Source of the DNA: Actinomadura sp. 6K520
GTDB taxonomy: Bacteria; Actinomycetota; Actinomycetes; Streptosporangiales; Streptosporangiaceae
Assembly (NCBI RefSeq): GCF_004349245.1
Contig: NZ_SMLC01000016.1
Span: forward strand, 1 to 64,000
Length of the DNA: 64,000 nucleotides
Direction of reading: 5' to 3'
In this document: in pieces, positions 16,175 to 24,073 of the stretch
Layout of the letters: each line of letters opens with the position of its first letter
Position numbering within the stretch: position 1 is the first letter of the stretch
Position numbers and translations under genes: made by a program
Notes under the pieces: generated by a model
Databases searched by the model: none
What the model saw: the letters and a program-made list of their open reading frames with translations, nothing else
Told to the model about the DNA's origin: nothing

Positions 16175-16936
16175 ATGACCAGTCGTTTCAATCGACTTTC
16201 CATGGACAACGTCACCGCCGAGGACAAGGCGGTCGGTGCCGCCGTCGGCGCGGTGCTCGCGGGAGCCGTCGGGCTCGCGCTCTTCAACCCCCTCGCCGGC
16301 GACGCGGCGGCGGAGACCACCGCCCAGGCGGCCGCCAAGAACGGCTCGGTCGCGGCGAGCGTCTCGAACCAGTCGAACCGGTCGAGCGAGTCCGCGACCC
16401 TCTCGACCGCCGAGGCCCGCGAGGCGGGCTACAAGGTGCCGCCGCGCGACGTCGACCCGTCCGAGGTGATCAAGCTGGCCGAGAAGCAGGTCGGCATCTC
16501 GGAGGGCCGGGGCGGCCAGACCAAGTACCACGACTGGTTCGTGTCGACCCCGCACGCCAAGGCCACCGCCGAGCGTGACGGCGGGTTCTCGGTCGGGGCC
16601 TACAACGGCGCGCAGTGGTGCAACATGTTCGTCTCGTGGCTCGGCGCCCAGACCGGCGTGAAGAACATGGGCTGGGACGCCTACACCGTCCAGCACGCCT
16701 CCTGGTTCAAGGACAGCGGCCGCTGGGGCCAGAAGGCCAAGCCCGGCTCGGTCGTGTTCTTCGACTGGGACAAGAGCAGCAGCATCGGCGCCATCGACCA
16801 CGTCGGGATCGTCGTCAAGGACAACGGCAACGGCACCGTCACCACCATCGAGGGCAACACCAACGACAAGGTGGAGAAGAAGAACCGCAGCAAGTCCATG
16901 ATCGTGGGTTACGGATACCCCGACTACAAGGCCTGA
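16175..16936 (+). CDS. CHAP-domain peptidoglycan hydrolase, secreted
   Basis: ATG 16175 is chosen because AAGGAG lies nine bases upstream and the riboswitch ends just before it. A longer in-frame start would lie inside the riboswitch. The 253-residue product has an N-terminal hydrophobic export segment (VGAAVGAVLAGAVGLALF, residues 18-35), then a Ser/Ala-rich linker. A CHAP amidase/endopeptidase domain follows, with catalytic Cys in QWCNMFVSWLG, His in IDHVGIVV and the polar residue region IEGNTN. It probably cleaves peptidoglycan cross-links or stem peptides outside the cell. Control by c-di-AMP through the leader is strongly supported. A terminator hairpin follows at 16983-17009. Confidence 0.9.
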   Translation: MTSRFNRLSMDNVTAEDKAVGAAVGAVLAGAVGLALFNPLAGDAAAETTAQAAAKNGSVAASVSNQSNRSSESATLSTAEAREAGYKVPPRDVDPSEVIKLAEKQVGISEGRGGQTKYHDWFVSTPHAKATAERDGGFSVGAYNGAQWCNMFVSWLGAQTGVKNMGWDAYTVQHASWFKDSGRWGQKAKPGSVVFFDWDKSSSIGAIDHVGIVVKDNGNGTVTTIEGNTNDKVEKKNRSKSMIVGYGYPDYKA

Positions 16937-16982
16937 TCCACCGCGCGGCCACATCCGTGTTCCACGTGGTCTCGTTCCCAGG

Positions 16983-17009
16983 AGGCGCCCGGCACCACGC
17001 CGGGCGCCT
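16983..17009 (+). terminator. Terminator-like hairpin after the CHAP gene
   Basis: A perfect 11-base-pair stem AGGCGCCCGGC / GCCGGGCGCCT with loop ACCAC, followed by TCTGG. It lies 46 bases after the CHAP stop. Confidence 0.85.
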
Positions 17010-17238
17010 TCTGGCGTCCCCCGGCCGGGTGCCCCATCTCTCCGGTGAAGTCGGGTAATGCCAACCATTGACAGCCTTTGATCGCTCTTGGACCTCAGCA
17101 CGGCGTTCCTGGAAAGGAATCCGTGCACGCGCGTCCGACCGGCGCCTGGAGAGGGGAGCGTCCACGAGCGAGGAAGGCCGGGGCCGGGCGCCGTCGCCGG
17201 AGGTCTGGGGGCGTCCCCGGAGCCGAAGCCGCGGGGGG
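17010..17238 (+). other. Upstream region of the glycosyltransferase operon
   Basis: A TTGACA hexamer at 17068-17073 is a possible -35 element, but the bases 17 downstream (GACCTC) make a poor -10. The reading frame of the next gene is open back to 17068. That part is Arg/Ser-rich and unlike the family N-terminus, so it is probably untranslated. Nothing else is recognised. Confidence 0.35.
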
Positions 17239-20136
17239 ATGCCAGTGCGCCCGGATCTGAGTGTGGTCGTGATCGCCTACAACGACGCGCGGAGGCTGCC
17301 GCACGCCGTCGGGTCGGCGCTGGGGCAGTCGCTGGGCGGTGTCGAGACCGTCATCGTCGACGACGCGAGCACCGACGGCACGGCGGAGGTCGCCGACCGG
17401 CTCGCCGCCGCGCACCCGGGCCGCGTCCGGGCGGTTCATCTGCCGTCGAACTCCGGTGGCTGCGGCCGCCCGCGCAACGCGGGCGTCGAGGCGTCCACCG
17501 GCCGGTACGTGATGTTCCTCGACAGCGACGACCTGCTGGACCGGCACGCCTGCCTGAACCTGCTCGGCACGGCCGAGGACACCGGCGCCGACCTCGTTTC
17601 CGGGCGGTGCGACCGGATCTTCCTGGACCTGCCGCCGGGCGCGCGGGAACGCGTCCGCCCCTGGTATCCCTGGCTTTACCGGCGCAGGGCCGTGTTCGGG
17701 TCGCTGGAGGAGAACCCCCGCCTCCTCTACGACACCCTGTCGACCAACAAGGCCTACCGCAGGTCCTTCCTGCAGGAGCACGGCCTCCGGTTCGTCGAGG
17801 ACCTCCACTACGAGGACCTTCTGTTCACCGCCGAGGCCTACCTGGCGGCGCGACGGACGGCGCTGATCCCGCACCGCGTCTACAACTGGCTGGTCAGGGA
17901 GCGGACGCCCGCGCCCTCCATCTCCAACAGGCGCGCGGAACTGGCGAACTTCGCCGACCGCCTGGAGATCCACCGGCGCATCGACATGCTGTTCGCGCTG
18001 CGCGGCGCCCACGATCTGGGACGGGCCAAGGACGTCAAGTTCATCAACCACGACCTGGTGCTCTACCTGCGGGAGATGCGCGGCCGCGACCTCGGCTACC
18101 AGGAGCGGCTTCTCGATCTCGCCGCCGGTTACCTGGCGGAGCTGAACCCCCGCGTGTTCGAGGAGGCCAACACGCTGCCCGCGATCGCCGCGTACCTGGT
18201 GCGTGAGGGGGATCACGCGGGAGCGCTCGCGGCCGCGGAGTACGCCCCCGAGAAGCGGCCCGAGCTGCGCGCGCGGCTCGTGGAGCGGGACGGGCGCGTC
18301 TTCTGGGGCGCCGGCCGCCCCCGCGGTGCCCTCGGCCGCCGCGTCCTGGACGTCACGGACTTCGGCTTCCACCTGCGTCCCCTGAAGGATCTGCGGCCGG
18401 CCAACACGGTGACCGAACTGGAGATGCGGGGAGGCCGGGTCCGCATGGCCGGGCACGTGCTGAACCCGCTGGACCGGATCGGCCCGGACGCCGGCCTGTC
18501 CGGCACGCTGGAGTTCCGCGACCGGCGCCGCCGCGCCCGCGGATCGAAGGTCCGGGCGAGGGTGTGGCACGAGGGCGACCGGCTCGGCTGGGCGGCCGAG
18601 TTCGACCCCGTCACCACGATCCGGCCGGCCGGGCTCATCGACCCGGTCTGGGACGTGCGGCTCCGCCTCCGGGTGGACGGCGAGGACGTGGTCACCCGGC
18701 TCGGCGAGGGCCGCGGGTCGCCCCGGCTGGCCGGTGTCGCGCTGCCCGTCCGGCCCCGGCTGACCCGGCTCGCCGGGGACCGGCTCCGCTCGTACGTCAC
18801 GGGGGGCGGGCACCTGGCGTTCACGCTGGAGGGGGGCGGCCCGTGGGCGCGGCCGGCCGCCGCGGCCGCGCGCCGCGTCCCCGTGGCCCGGGCCGTGCGG
18901 CGGGCCCTGCGGCGTGCGCGGCGGCCGGGCAGGAGCGTCCGCCGTACGCTGACCTCGCGCAAGACCAAGGTCGCGGTGTTCAACCGGGTGCTGAGCCGGC
19001 TGCCGGTCCGGCCGGGCCTGTCGGTGTTCGAGAGCCAGCTCGGCAAGCAGTACTCGGACAACCCGAAGTACGTCTACCGGGAGCTGCGCCGCGCCGGCCT
19101 CCCGGTCCGGGCCGTGTGGTCGTACGCGTCGTCCCCCGAGGGGTTCCCGCGCGACGCCGAGCTGGTCAAGCGCGGGTCCTGGGCCTACTTCCTGGCCCTG
19201 GCGCGGGCCGAGTTCTGGATCGACAACCAGGGGTACCCGGACGGTCTCCGCAAGCGGCCGGAGACCACCTACATCCAGACCTGGCACGGGTCCGCGTTCA
19301 AGCTGATGGGTCTCGACCAGCCCCGGCTCAAGGGCGGTGCCGCCGCGGAGCGGGCGCGGCTGCGGCGGATGGTCGATCGCTACGACTGCTTCCTCGTCCG
19401 GTCCGGGCACGACGCGGAGACGCTGTGCGGGGGCCTCGGCGTCCGCTCGGAGCTCCTCCCGGTCGGCTACCCGCGCAACGATCCCCTGGTCAACGGCGTG
19501 GACGGAGACCCGGAACTGGCCGCCGAGGTCGCCGCCCTCCGGGCCTGCCTCGGGCTGGGCGACGGCCGCCGCGCCGTCCTGTACGCGCCGACGTACATGA
19601 CGGGGCCGAAGGGCCGCCCGGTCCGGCTGCTGGAGCCGCCTCTCGATCCCGAGGTGTTCGCGCGGGAACTGGGGGACGAGTTCGTCCTGCTCGTCCGCCC
19701 GCACTACCTGTGCCAGGCCAACCTCCCGCCCGGCTCGCACGCGGTGATGCGGGACGTGGGCGCCGTGCCCGACGTCACCCCGCTGCTGATCCTCGCGGAC
19801 GCGCTGATCACCGACCACTCCTCGATCATGTTCGACTTCGCGCTCCTGGACCGCCCGATCGTGCTGCACCTGCCGGACGGCCGGGACCGCGTCACCGGCT
19901 ACTTCGACCTGGAACGGCACGCCCCGGGGCCGATCACCCGCACCGAGGACGAGCTCGTTGCGGCGCTCGCCGGGCTGAACGGTGCGGAGGCCGTCCACGC
20001 CGCCCGGCGCCGCGCCTTCGCCGCGCGCTTCGGCGAGCACGACCGGGGCACCGCCGCCCGGGCGGTCGTGGACCGCTACTTCCGGGCCGCGGAACCGCAA
20101 CGCCACAGGGGGAAGAGGAATGGCCGCACCGCGTGA
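17239..20136 (+). CDS. Bifunctional glycosyltransferase (GT2) / CDP-glycerol glycerophosphotransferase
   Basis: ATG 17239 follows a GGGGGG run and gives a 965-residue protein. The N-terminal GT2 domain (about 1-230) shows LSVVVIAYNDARRLPHAV, VDDASTDGT and the DxD-like FLDSDDLLD. A middle region of about 250 residues may be a beta-rich linker. The C-terminal TagB/TagF-type domain (about 600-945) has TYIQTWHGSAFKLMG, VGYPRND and DALITDHSSIMFDF. Such fused enzymes build glycerol- or ribitol-phosphate teichoic-acid-like wall polymers from nucleotide-activated precursors at the inner membrane face. The 3' end overlaps the next gene by 17 bases, so the two are probably co-transcribed. Confidence 0.88.
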   Translation: MPVRPDLSVVVIAYNDARRLPHAVGSALGQSLGGVETVIVDDASTDGTAEVADRLAAAHPGRVRAVHLPSNSGGCGRPRNAGVEASTGRYVMFLDSDDLLDRHACLNLLGTAEDTGADLVSGRCDRIFLDLPPGARERVRPWYPWLYRRRAVFGSLEENPRLLYDTLSTNKAYRRSFLQEHGLRFVEDLHYEDLLFTAEAYLAARRTALIPHRVYNWLVRERTPAPSISNRRAELANFADRLEIHRRIDMLFALRGAHDLGRAKDVKFINHDLVLYLREMRGRDLGYQERLLDLAAGYLAELNPRVFEEANTLPAIAAYLVREGDHAGALAAAEYAPEKRPELRARLVERDGRVFWGAGRPRGALGRRVLDVTDFGFHLRPLKDLRPANTVTELEMRGGRVRMAGHVLNPLDRIGPDAGLSGTLEFRDRRRRARGSKVRARVWHEGDRLGWAAEFDPVTTIRPAGLIDPVWDVRLRLRVDGEDVVTRLGEGRGSPRLAGVALPVRPRLTRLAGDRLRSYVTGGGHLAFTLEGGGPWARPAAAAARRVPVARAVRRALRRARRPGRSVRRTLTSRKTKVAVFNRVLSRLPVRPGLSVFESQLGKQYSDNPKYVYRELRRAGLPVRAVWSYASSPEGFPRDAELVKRGSWAYFLALARAEFWIDNQGYPDGLRKRPETTYIQTWHGSAFKLMGLDQPRLKGGAAAERARLRRMVDRYDCFLVRSGHDAETLCGGLGVRSELLPVGYPRNDPLVNGVDGDPELAAEVAALRACLGLGDGRRAVLYAPTYMTGPKGRPVRLLEPPLDPEVFARELGDEFVLLVRPHYLCQANLPPGSHAVMRDVGAVPDVTPLLILADALITDHSSIMFDFALLDRPIVLHLPDGRDRVTGYFDLERHAPGPITRTEDELVAALAGLNGAEAVHAARRRAFAARFGEHDRGTAARAVVDRYFRAAEPQRHRGKRNGRTA

Positions 20137-21394
20137 CGTCTTCATCGTGTGCAACAACGCCGACGAGATGGGCGGCCTGCAGCGCTGGGCGCACCACATG
20201 GCGCGGCTGCTGGCCGGGCGCGGTGACCGGGTCACCCTCGTCGCGATCACGAGCGGTCCGGAGCGCCACCACCACGGGAGGGACGGCTCCTACGCCGTCG
20301 AGGTGCTGCACAGGGAGTGGCGGGCGCCCGCGATGGCGTGGCGTCCCCGGAGGGTCCGCGAGCGCCTGAACCCGGCCGCGCGCGGCCGGGACCTGCGGCG
20401 GACGGCGGCGCAGCGGCGCGGCGCCGCCCGGCTGTCGGAGCTGTTCGCCGCCGCGCGGCCGGGAGCGGTGGTCATCGTGGCGCAGGTGTGGGCGATGGAG
20501 TGGGTGCGGCGGGCCGACACGGCGGGGCTGCGCGTGGTGGGCATGAGCCACGAGTCGTTCTGGGCCACCCGCAGGTCGTCCCGGTACCGGAGGGTCAGGG
20601 AGAACTACGCCGGCGTGGACCGCTTCCTGGTGCTCACCGAGGAGGACGCCGACGCCTGGGCCAGGGACGGGATGACGAACGTGGACTACATCCCGAACGC
20701 GCTGCACGTCGCCCCCACCGTCCATCCGACCCTCGACCTCCCGGTCGTGGCCTGCGTGGGCCGCCTCTCGTACGAGAAGGGCGTGGACCTGATGCTGGAG
20801 GTGTGGGAGCGGGTCGCCCAGCGCCACCCCGGCTGGCGGCTGCACGTCTACGGCGGCGGGCCGGACGGGGAGGACCTGCGCGAGCGGGTGCGGGCGTCCG
20901 GGCTGTCGGGCTCGGTGGAGTTCCGCGGCGTGGTCGACGACGTGGAGGAGGCGCTCGTGGAGGCGTCGGTGTTCGCGCTGCCGTCGCGGGCGGAGGGCTT
21001 CCCGATGTCGGTGCTGGAGGCCATGGCGTACGGGCTGCCGACGGTCGCCTTCAACTGCGCGCCCGGCGTCCGGGCCCTGCTCGGGGACGAGCGAGGCGGC
21101 GTGCTCGTGGACGCGGGCGACACCGCCGCGTTCGCGCGGGAGCTGGAGCGCCTCATCGAGGACCCGGAGCTGCGCCGCGCCCTCGGCACCGGAGCCCGCG
21201 CGTCGGTCACCCGCTTTCACCCGGACGCGGTCCTCGCCCGCTGGGACCGGCTCCTCGATCTTCTCCACCGCGAACCGCCGCCCGCTCCGGCGGAGGAGGC
21301 CGCGGGCAGGCGGCCCGTCCGGGCGCCGTCGCGCGTCTCCGGACCGGTGGCGGAACGCGCGGCCGAGCCCGCACTGGGGAGCGATTCTTTCTAA
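20120..21394 (+). CDS. GT4-family glycosyltransferase
   Basis: ATG 20120 lies just after GGAAGAGG and overlaps the end of the preceding polymerase-like gene by 17 bases. The 424-residue protein has a GT-B fold: the N-terminal Rossmann part begins FIVCNNADEMGGLQRW. The C-terminal donor domain (about 205-380) contains VGRLSYEKGVDLML, VYGGGPDGEDLRERV and the EGFPMSVLEAMAYGLP nucleotide-sugar motif with its Glu-x7-Glu. The tail after residue 385 is Pro/Ala-rich. It probably adds a sugar to the same surface polymer made by the upstream protein. The sugar donor is unknown. Confidence 0.9.
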   Translation: MAAPRDVFIVCNNADEMGGLQRWAHHMARLLAGRGDRVTLVAITSGPERHHHGRDGSYAVEVLHREWRAPAMAWRPRRVRERLNPAARGRDLRRTAAQRRGAARLSELFAAARPGAVVIVAQVWAMEWVRRADTAGLRVVGMSHESFWATRRSSRYRRVRENYAGVDRFLVLTEEDADAWARDGMTNVDYIPNALHVAPTVHPTLDLPVVACVGRLSYEKGVDLMLEVWERVAQRHPGWRLHVYGGGPDGEDLRERVRASGLSGSVEFRGVVDDVEEALVEASVFALPSRAEGFPMSVLEAMAYGLPTVAFNCAPGVRALLGDERGGVLVDAGDTAAFARELERLIEDPELRRALGTGARASVTRFHPDAVLARWDRLLDLLHREPPPAPAEEAAGRRPVRAPSRVSGPVAERAAEPALGSDSF

Positions 21395-21411
21395 CAACTG
21401 TTTGGTAGAGT
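21391..21411 (+). promoter_or_regulatory. KstR2-like operator and promoter of the fadE30-ipdF-kstR2-fadA6 unit
   Basis: On the minus strand 21406-21393 reads ACCAAACAGTTGTT. It fits the mycobacterial KstR2 box AnCAAGnnCTTGnT at all positions except the two inner G/C. A nearly identical site (one base different over 16) lies in front of the echA20 operon at 35841. TAGAGT at 21406-21411 is a probable -10, placing transcription start at the GTG (21419). This suggests a leaderless mRNA under direct repression. Confidence 0.75.
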
Positions 21412-21418
21412 GCGCGGC

Positions 21419-22618
21419 GTGACACAGAACGACTCCCCGGCGAACCGGGCGTTCCGCGCCGAGGTCCGCGACTGGCTCGAGGCGAACCTGTCGGGAGAGT
21501 TCGCCCACGCCCGCGGGCTCGGCGGCCCCGGCCGCGAGCACGAGGCGTTCGAGGAGCGGCTGGCCTGGGAGCGGCACATGGCCGCCGCCGGCTGGACGTG
21601 CGTGGGCTGGCCCGAGGAGTACGGCGGCCGCGGCGCCACCGTCGAGCAGCAGGTGATCTTCCACGAGGAGTACGCGCTCGCGGACGGCCCCGCCCGGGTC
21701 AACCACATCGGCGAGAACCTCCTCGGCCCCACGATCATCGCGTTCGGCACCGCCGAGCAGCGCGCCCGGTTCCTCCCGCCGATCGTCGCGGTCGAGGAGC
21801 TGTGGTGCCAGGGATACTCCGAGCCCGACGCCGGCTCCGACCTCGCCAACGTGCAGACCCGCGCGGAACTCCACGGCGACCACTGGCTGATCAACGGCCA
21901 GAAGGTCTGGACGTCGCTGGCCCTCGAATCCGACTGGTGCTTCGTCGTCTGCCGCACCGAGCCCGGGTCGGCGCGGCACCGCGGGCTGTCCTACCTGCTC
22001 GTCCCGATGAAGCAGGACGGCGTCGACATCCGCCCGATCGTCCAGCTCACCGGGACCTCGGAGTTCAACGAGGTCTTCTTCGACGGCGCCCGCACCGATG
22101 CCGCGAACATCGTGGGCGCGCCCGGCGACGGCTGGAAGATCGCGATGGCGACGCTCGGCTTCGAGCGGGGCGTCGCGACGCTCGGCCAGCAGGTCGGGTT
22201 CCGCCGCGAGTTCGAGGGCGTCGCGGAACTGGCCCGCCGCACCGGCGCCATCGCCGACCCGCTGCTGCGCGACCGGCTGACGAGGTCGTACATGGGCCTG
22301 GAGATCATGCGCCTGAACGCGGTGCGGACGATGGCGGGCATCGCCGCCGGGGCGCCCGGGCCTGAGTCGTCCATCTCCAAGCTCGTCTGGAGCACCTGGC
22401 ACCGGGAGCTGGGGGAGCTGGCGATGGACGTCCTCGGCGCCGCCGGCCTCGTCGCCGACGGCGCACCCTACGACCTGAACGACTGGCAGCGGCTGTTCCT
22501 GTTCTCCCGCTCCGACACGATCTACGCCGGGTCGAACGAGATCCAGCGCAACATCATCGCCGAGCGCGTCCTCGGCCTGCCCCGTGAACCGGCCGCGAGC
22601 AGAGAGGCACGCCGATGA
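21419..22618 (+). CDS. fadE30: Acyl-CoA dehydrogenase, FadE30-like (steroid ring C/D catabolism)
   Basis: I take GTG 21419 as the start because a -10 element ends eight bases before it. An upstream GTG at 21410 is possible. The 399-residue flavoprotein shows EEYGGRGATVEQQ, the FAD/substrate block YSEPDAGSDLANVQTRA and the C-terminal IYAGSNEIQRNIIAERVLG. The usual catalytic Glu of MCAD-type enzymes (YEGT) is Ala here, so the base must lie elsewhere, as in some other ACADs. It is first in an operon whose order fadE30-ipdF-kstR2-fadA6 is that of mycobacteria. It probably introduces a double bond in a HIP-CoA intermediate. The gene name rests on synteny more than sequence. Confidence 0.8.
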   Translation: MTQNDSPANRAFRAEVRDWLEANLSGEFAHARGLGGPGREHEAFEERLAWERHMAAAGWTCVGWPEEYGGRGATVEQQVIFHEEYALADGPARVNHIGENLLGPTIIAFGTAEQRARFLPPIVAVEELWCQGYSEPDAGSDLANVQTRAELHGDHWLINGQKVWTSLALESDWCFVVCRTEPGSARHRGLSYLLVPMKQDGVDIRPIVQLTGTSEFNEVFFDGARTDAANIVGAPGDGWKIAMATLGFERGVATLGQQVGFRREFEGVAELARRTGAIADPLLRDRLTRSYMGLEIMRLNAVRTMAGIAAGAPGPESSISKLVWSTWHRELGELAMDVLGAAGLVADGAPYDLNDWQRLFLFSRSDTIYAGSNEIQRNIIAERVLGLPREPAASREARR

Positions 22619-23391
22619 CGCCCCCCTACGTTCCCGGACACGGCCTGCTCGACGGCCGCGCCGTCGTGATCACCGCGGCGGCGGGCGCCGGGATCGGCGG
22701 CGCGACCGCGCGCCGCTGCCTGGAGGAGGGCGCCCGCGTCCTGATCTCCGACGCGCACGAGCGGCGGCTCACCGCGTCCGCGCAGGAGCTGGCGAAGGAG
22801 TTCGGCGCGGACCGGGTCGCGGCCCTGCCCTGCGACGTGACGTCCGAGGAGCAGGTCCAGGCCCTCTACGACCTGGCCGTGGAACGCTTCGGCCGCATCG
22901 ACGTCGCGGTCAACAACGCGGGCCTCGGCGGGACGGCCGAGCTGGTCGACATGACCGACGAGCAGTGGAGCCGCGTCCTCGACATCACGCTCAACGGCAC
23001 CATGCGCTGCACCCGCGCCGCCCTGCGGATCATGCGGGACCAGGGCTCCGGCGTCATCGTCAACAACGCCTCGGTGATCGGCTGGCGGGCGCAGAAGGGG
23101 CAGTCCCACTACGCCGCCGCCAAGGCCGGGGTCATGGCCCTCACCCGCTGCTCCGCGCTGGAGGCCGCCGGCTTCGGCGTCCGGGTCAACGCCGTCTCCC
23201 CGTCGCTCGCCATGCACCCGCACCTGGTGAAGGTGACGTCGGAGGAACTGCTGGACGAGCTGACCCGCCGCGAGGCGTTCGGCCGCTACGCGGAACCATG
23301 GGAGGTGGCCAACGTTATCGTCTTCCTGGCCAGCGACTACTCCTCGTACATGACGGGCGAGGTCGTCTCCGTCTCCTCCCAGCACGCATAG
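22615..23391 (+). CDS. ipdF: Short-chain dehydrogenase, IpdF-like
   Basis: ATG 22615 overlaps the preceding stop (ATGA). The 258-residue SDR has the cofactor motif TAAAGAGIGG (a variant of TGxxxGIG), the NNAG strand (VNNAGLGG), catalytic Ser in NNASVIG and the YAAAK Tyr-Lys pair. The C-terminus ends in the usual ASDYSSYMTGE segment. In mycobacteria IpdF oxidises the 5-hydroxyl of a HIP-CoA intermediate during opening of steroid rings C and D. Position between fadE30-like and kstR2-like genes and length near 260 residues support this role. Cytoplasmic and NAD(P)-dependent. Confidence 0.83.
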   Translation: MTPPYVPGHGLLDGRAVVITAAAGAGIGGATARRCLEEGARVLISDAHERRLTASAQELAKEFGADRVAALPCDVTSEEQVQALYDLAVERFGRIDVAVNNAGLGGTAELVDMTDEQWSRVLDITLNGTMRCTRAALRIMRDQGSGVIVNNASVIGWRAQKGQSHYAAAKAGVMALTRCSALEAAGFGVRVNAVSPSLAMHPHLVKVTSEELLDELTRREAFGRYAEPWEVANVIVFLASDYSSYMTGEVVSVSSQHA

Positions 23392-23399
23392 GAACACGC

Positions 23400-24053
23400 A
23401 TGAGTCCACGACGGCGCGACGCCGAGGGCACCGCCGCCGCCCGCGCGGAACGGCGGGCCGAGCTGCTCGCCACGGCCGCCGAGGTGTTCGCCTCCCAGGG
23501 CTACTCCGCCACCACCGTCCGGAAGGTGGCCGACGCCGCGGGCATCCTCGGCGGCAGCCTCTACTACCACTTCGACTCCAAGGAGGCGATGGCCGACGAG
23601 ATCCTGTCGACCTTCCTGGACGAGATGTGGGCCGCCTACGAGCGCGTCCTGGAGGCGGGGCTCAGCGCACGCGACACCCTGGAGGGCGTCGTCGTCGAGT
23701 CGTTCCGCTCGATAGACCGGCACCGGCCCGCCGTCGTCATCTACCAGAACGAATCCAAGCACCTCGCGACGAGCGAACGGTTCCGGTACCTGAACGAGTC
23801 GCGGCGCCGCTTCGAGGACATGTGGCTCTCCCTGCTGGAGCGGGGCGTGCGGGAGGGCGCGTTCCGCGCCGACCTCGACCCGGGCCTCGTCTACCGGTTC
23901 ATCCGCGACACCGTCTGGGTCGCCGCCAACTGGTACCAGCCGGGCGGGCGGCTGTCCGCCGACGACATCGCCAAGCAGTACCTCGCCATGTTCCTCGAAG
24001 GCATCCAGGCGAGCCGCATCCCACGCACGAGCCAGGCACCACGCACGAGCTAG
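23400..24053 (+). CDS. kstR2: TetR-family repressor, KstR2-like
   Basis: ATG 23400 lies eight bases after the ipdF stop. The 217-residue product has a TetR HTH at about 20-65 (ELLATAAEVFASQGYSATTV and AAGILGGSLYYHFDSK) and a TetR_C-type ligand domain (ESFRSIDRHRPAVVIYQNES). KstR2 represses the HIP (methylhexahydroindanedione propionate) regulon and is released by HIP-CoA. The gene sits exactly where kstR2 lies in mycobacteria. KstR2-like boxes precede its own operon (21393) and the divergent echA20/SDR promoter (35841), consistent with autoregulation. Confidence 0.87.
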   Translation: MSPRRRDAEGTAAARAERRAELLATAAEVFASQGYSATTVRKVADAAGILGGSLYYHFDSKEAMADEILSTFLDEMWAAYERVLEAGLSARDTLEGVVVESFRSIDRHRPAVVIYQNESKHLATSERFRYLNESRRRFEDMWLSLLERGVREGAFRADLDPGLVYRFIRDTVWVAANWYQPGGRLSADDIAKQYLAMFLEGIQASRIPRTSQAPRTS

Positions 24054-24073
24054 CCCCACGAAGGAGACACCCC

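Noticed and set aside
17095-20250. A 1051-codon open frame on the minus strand opposite the glycosyltransferase gene
   Set aside because: It is a codon-bias shadow: in high-GC genes the antisense third-position frame stays open. Its product is low-complexity and matches no fold, while the plus-strand protein has clear catalytic motifs.
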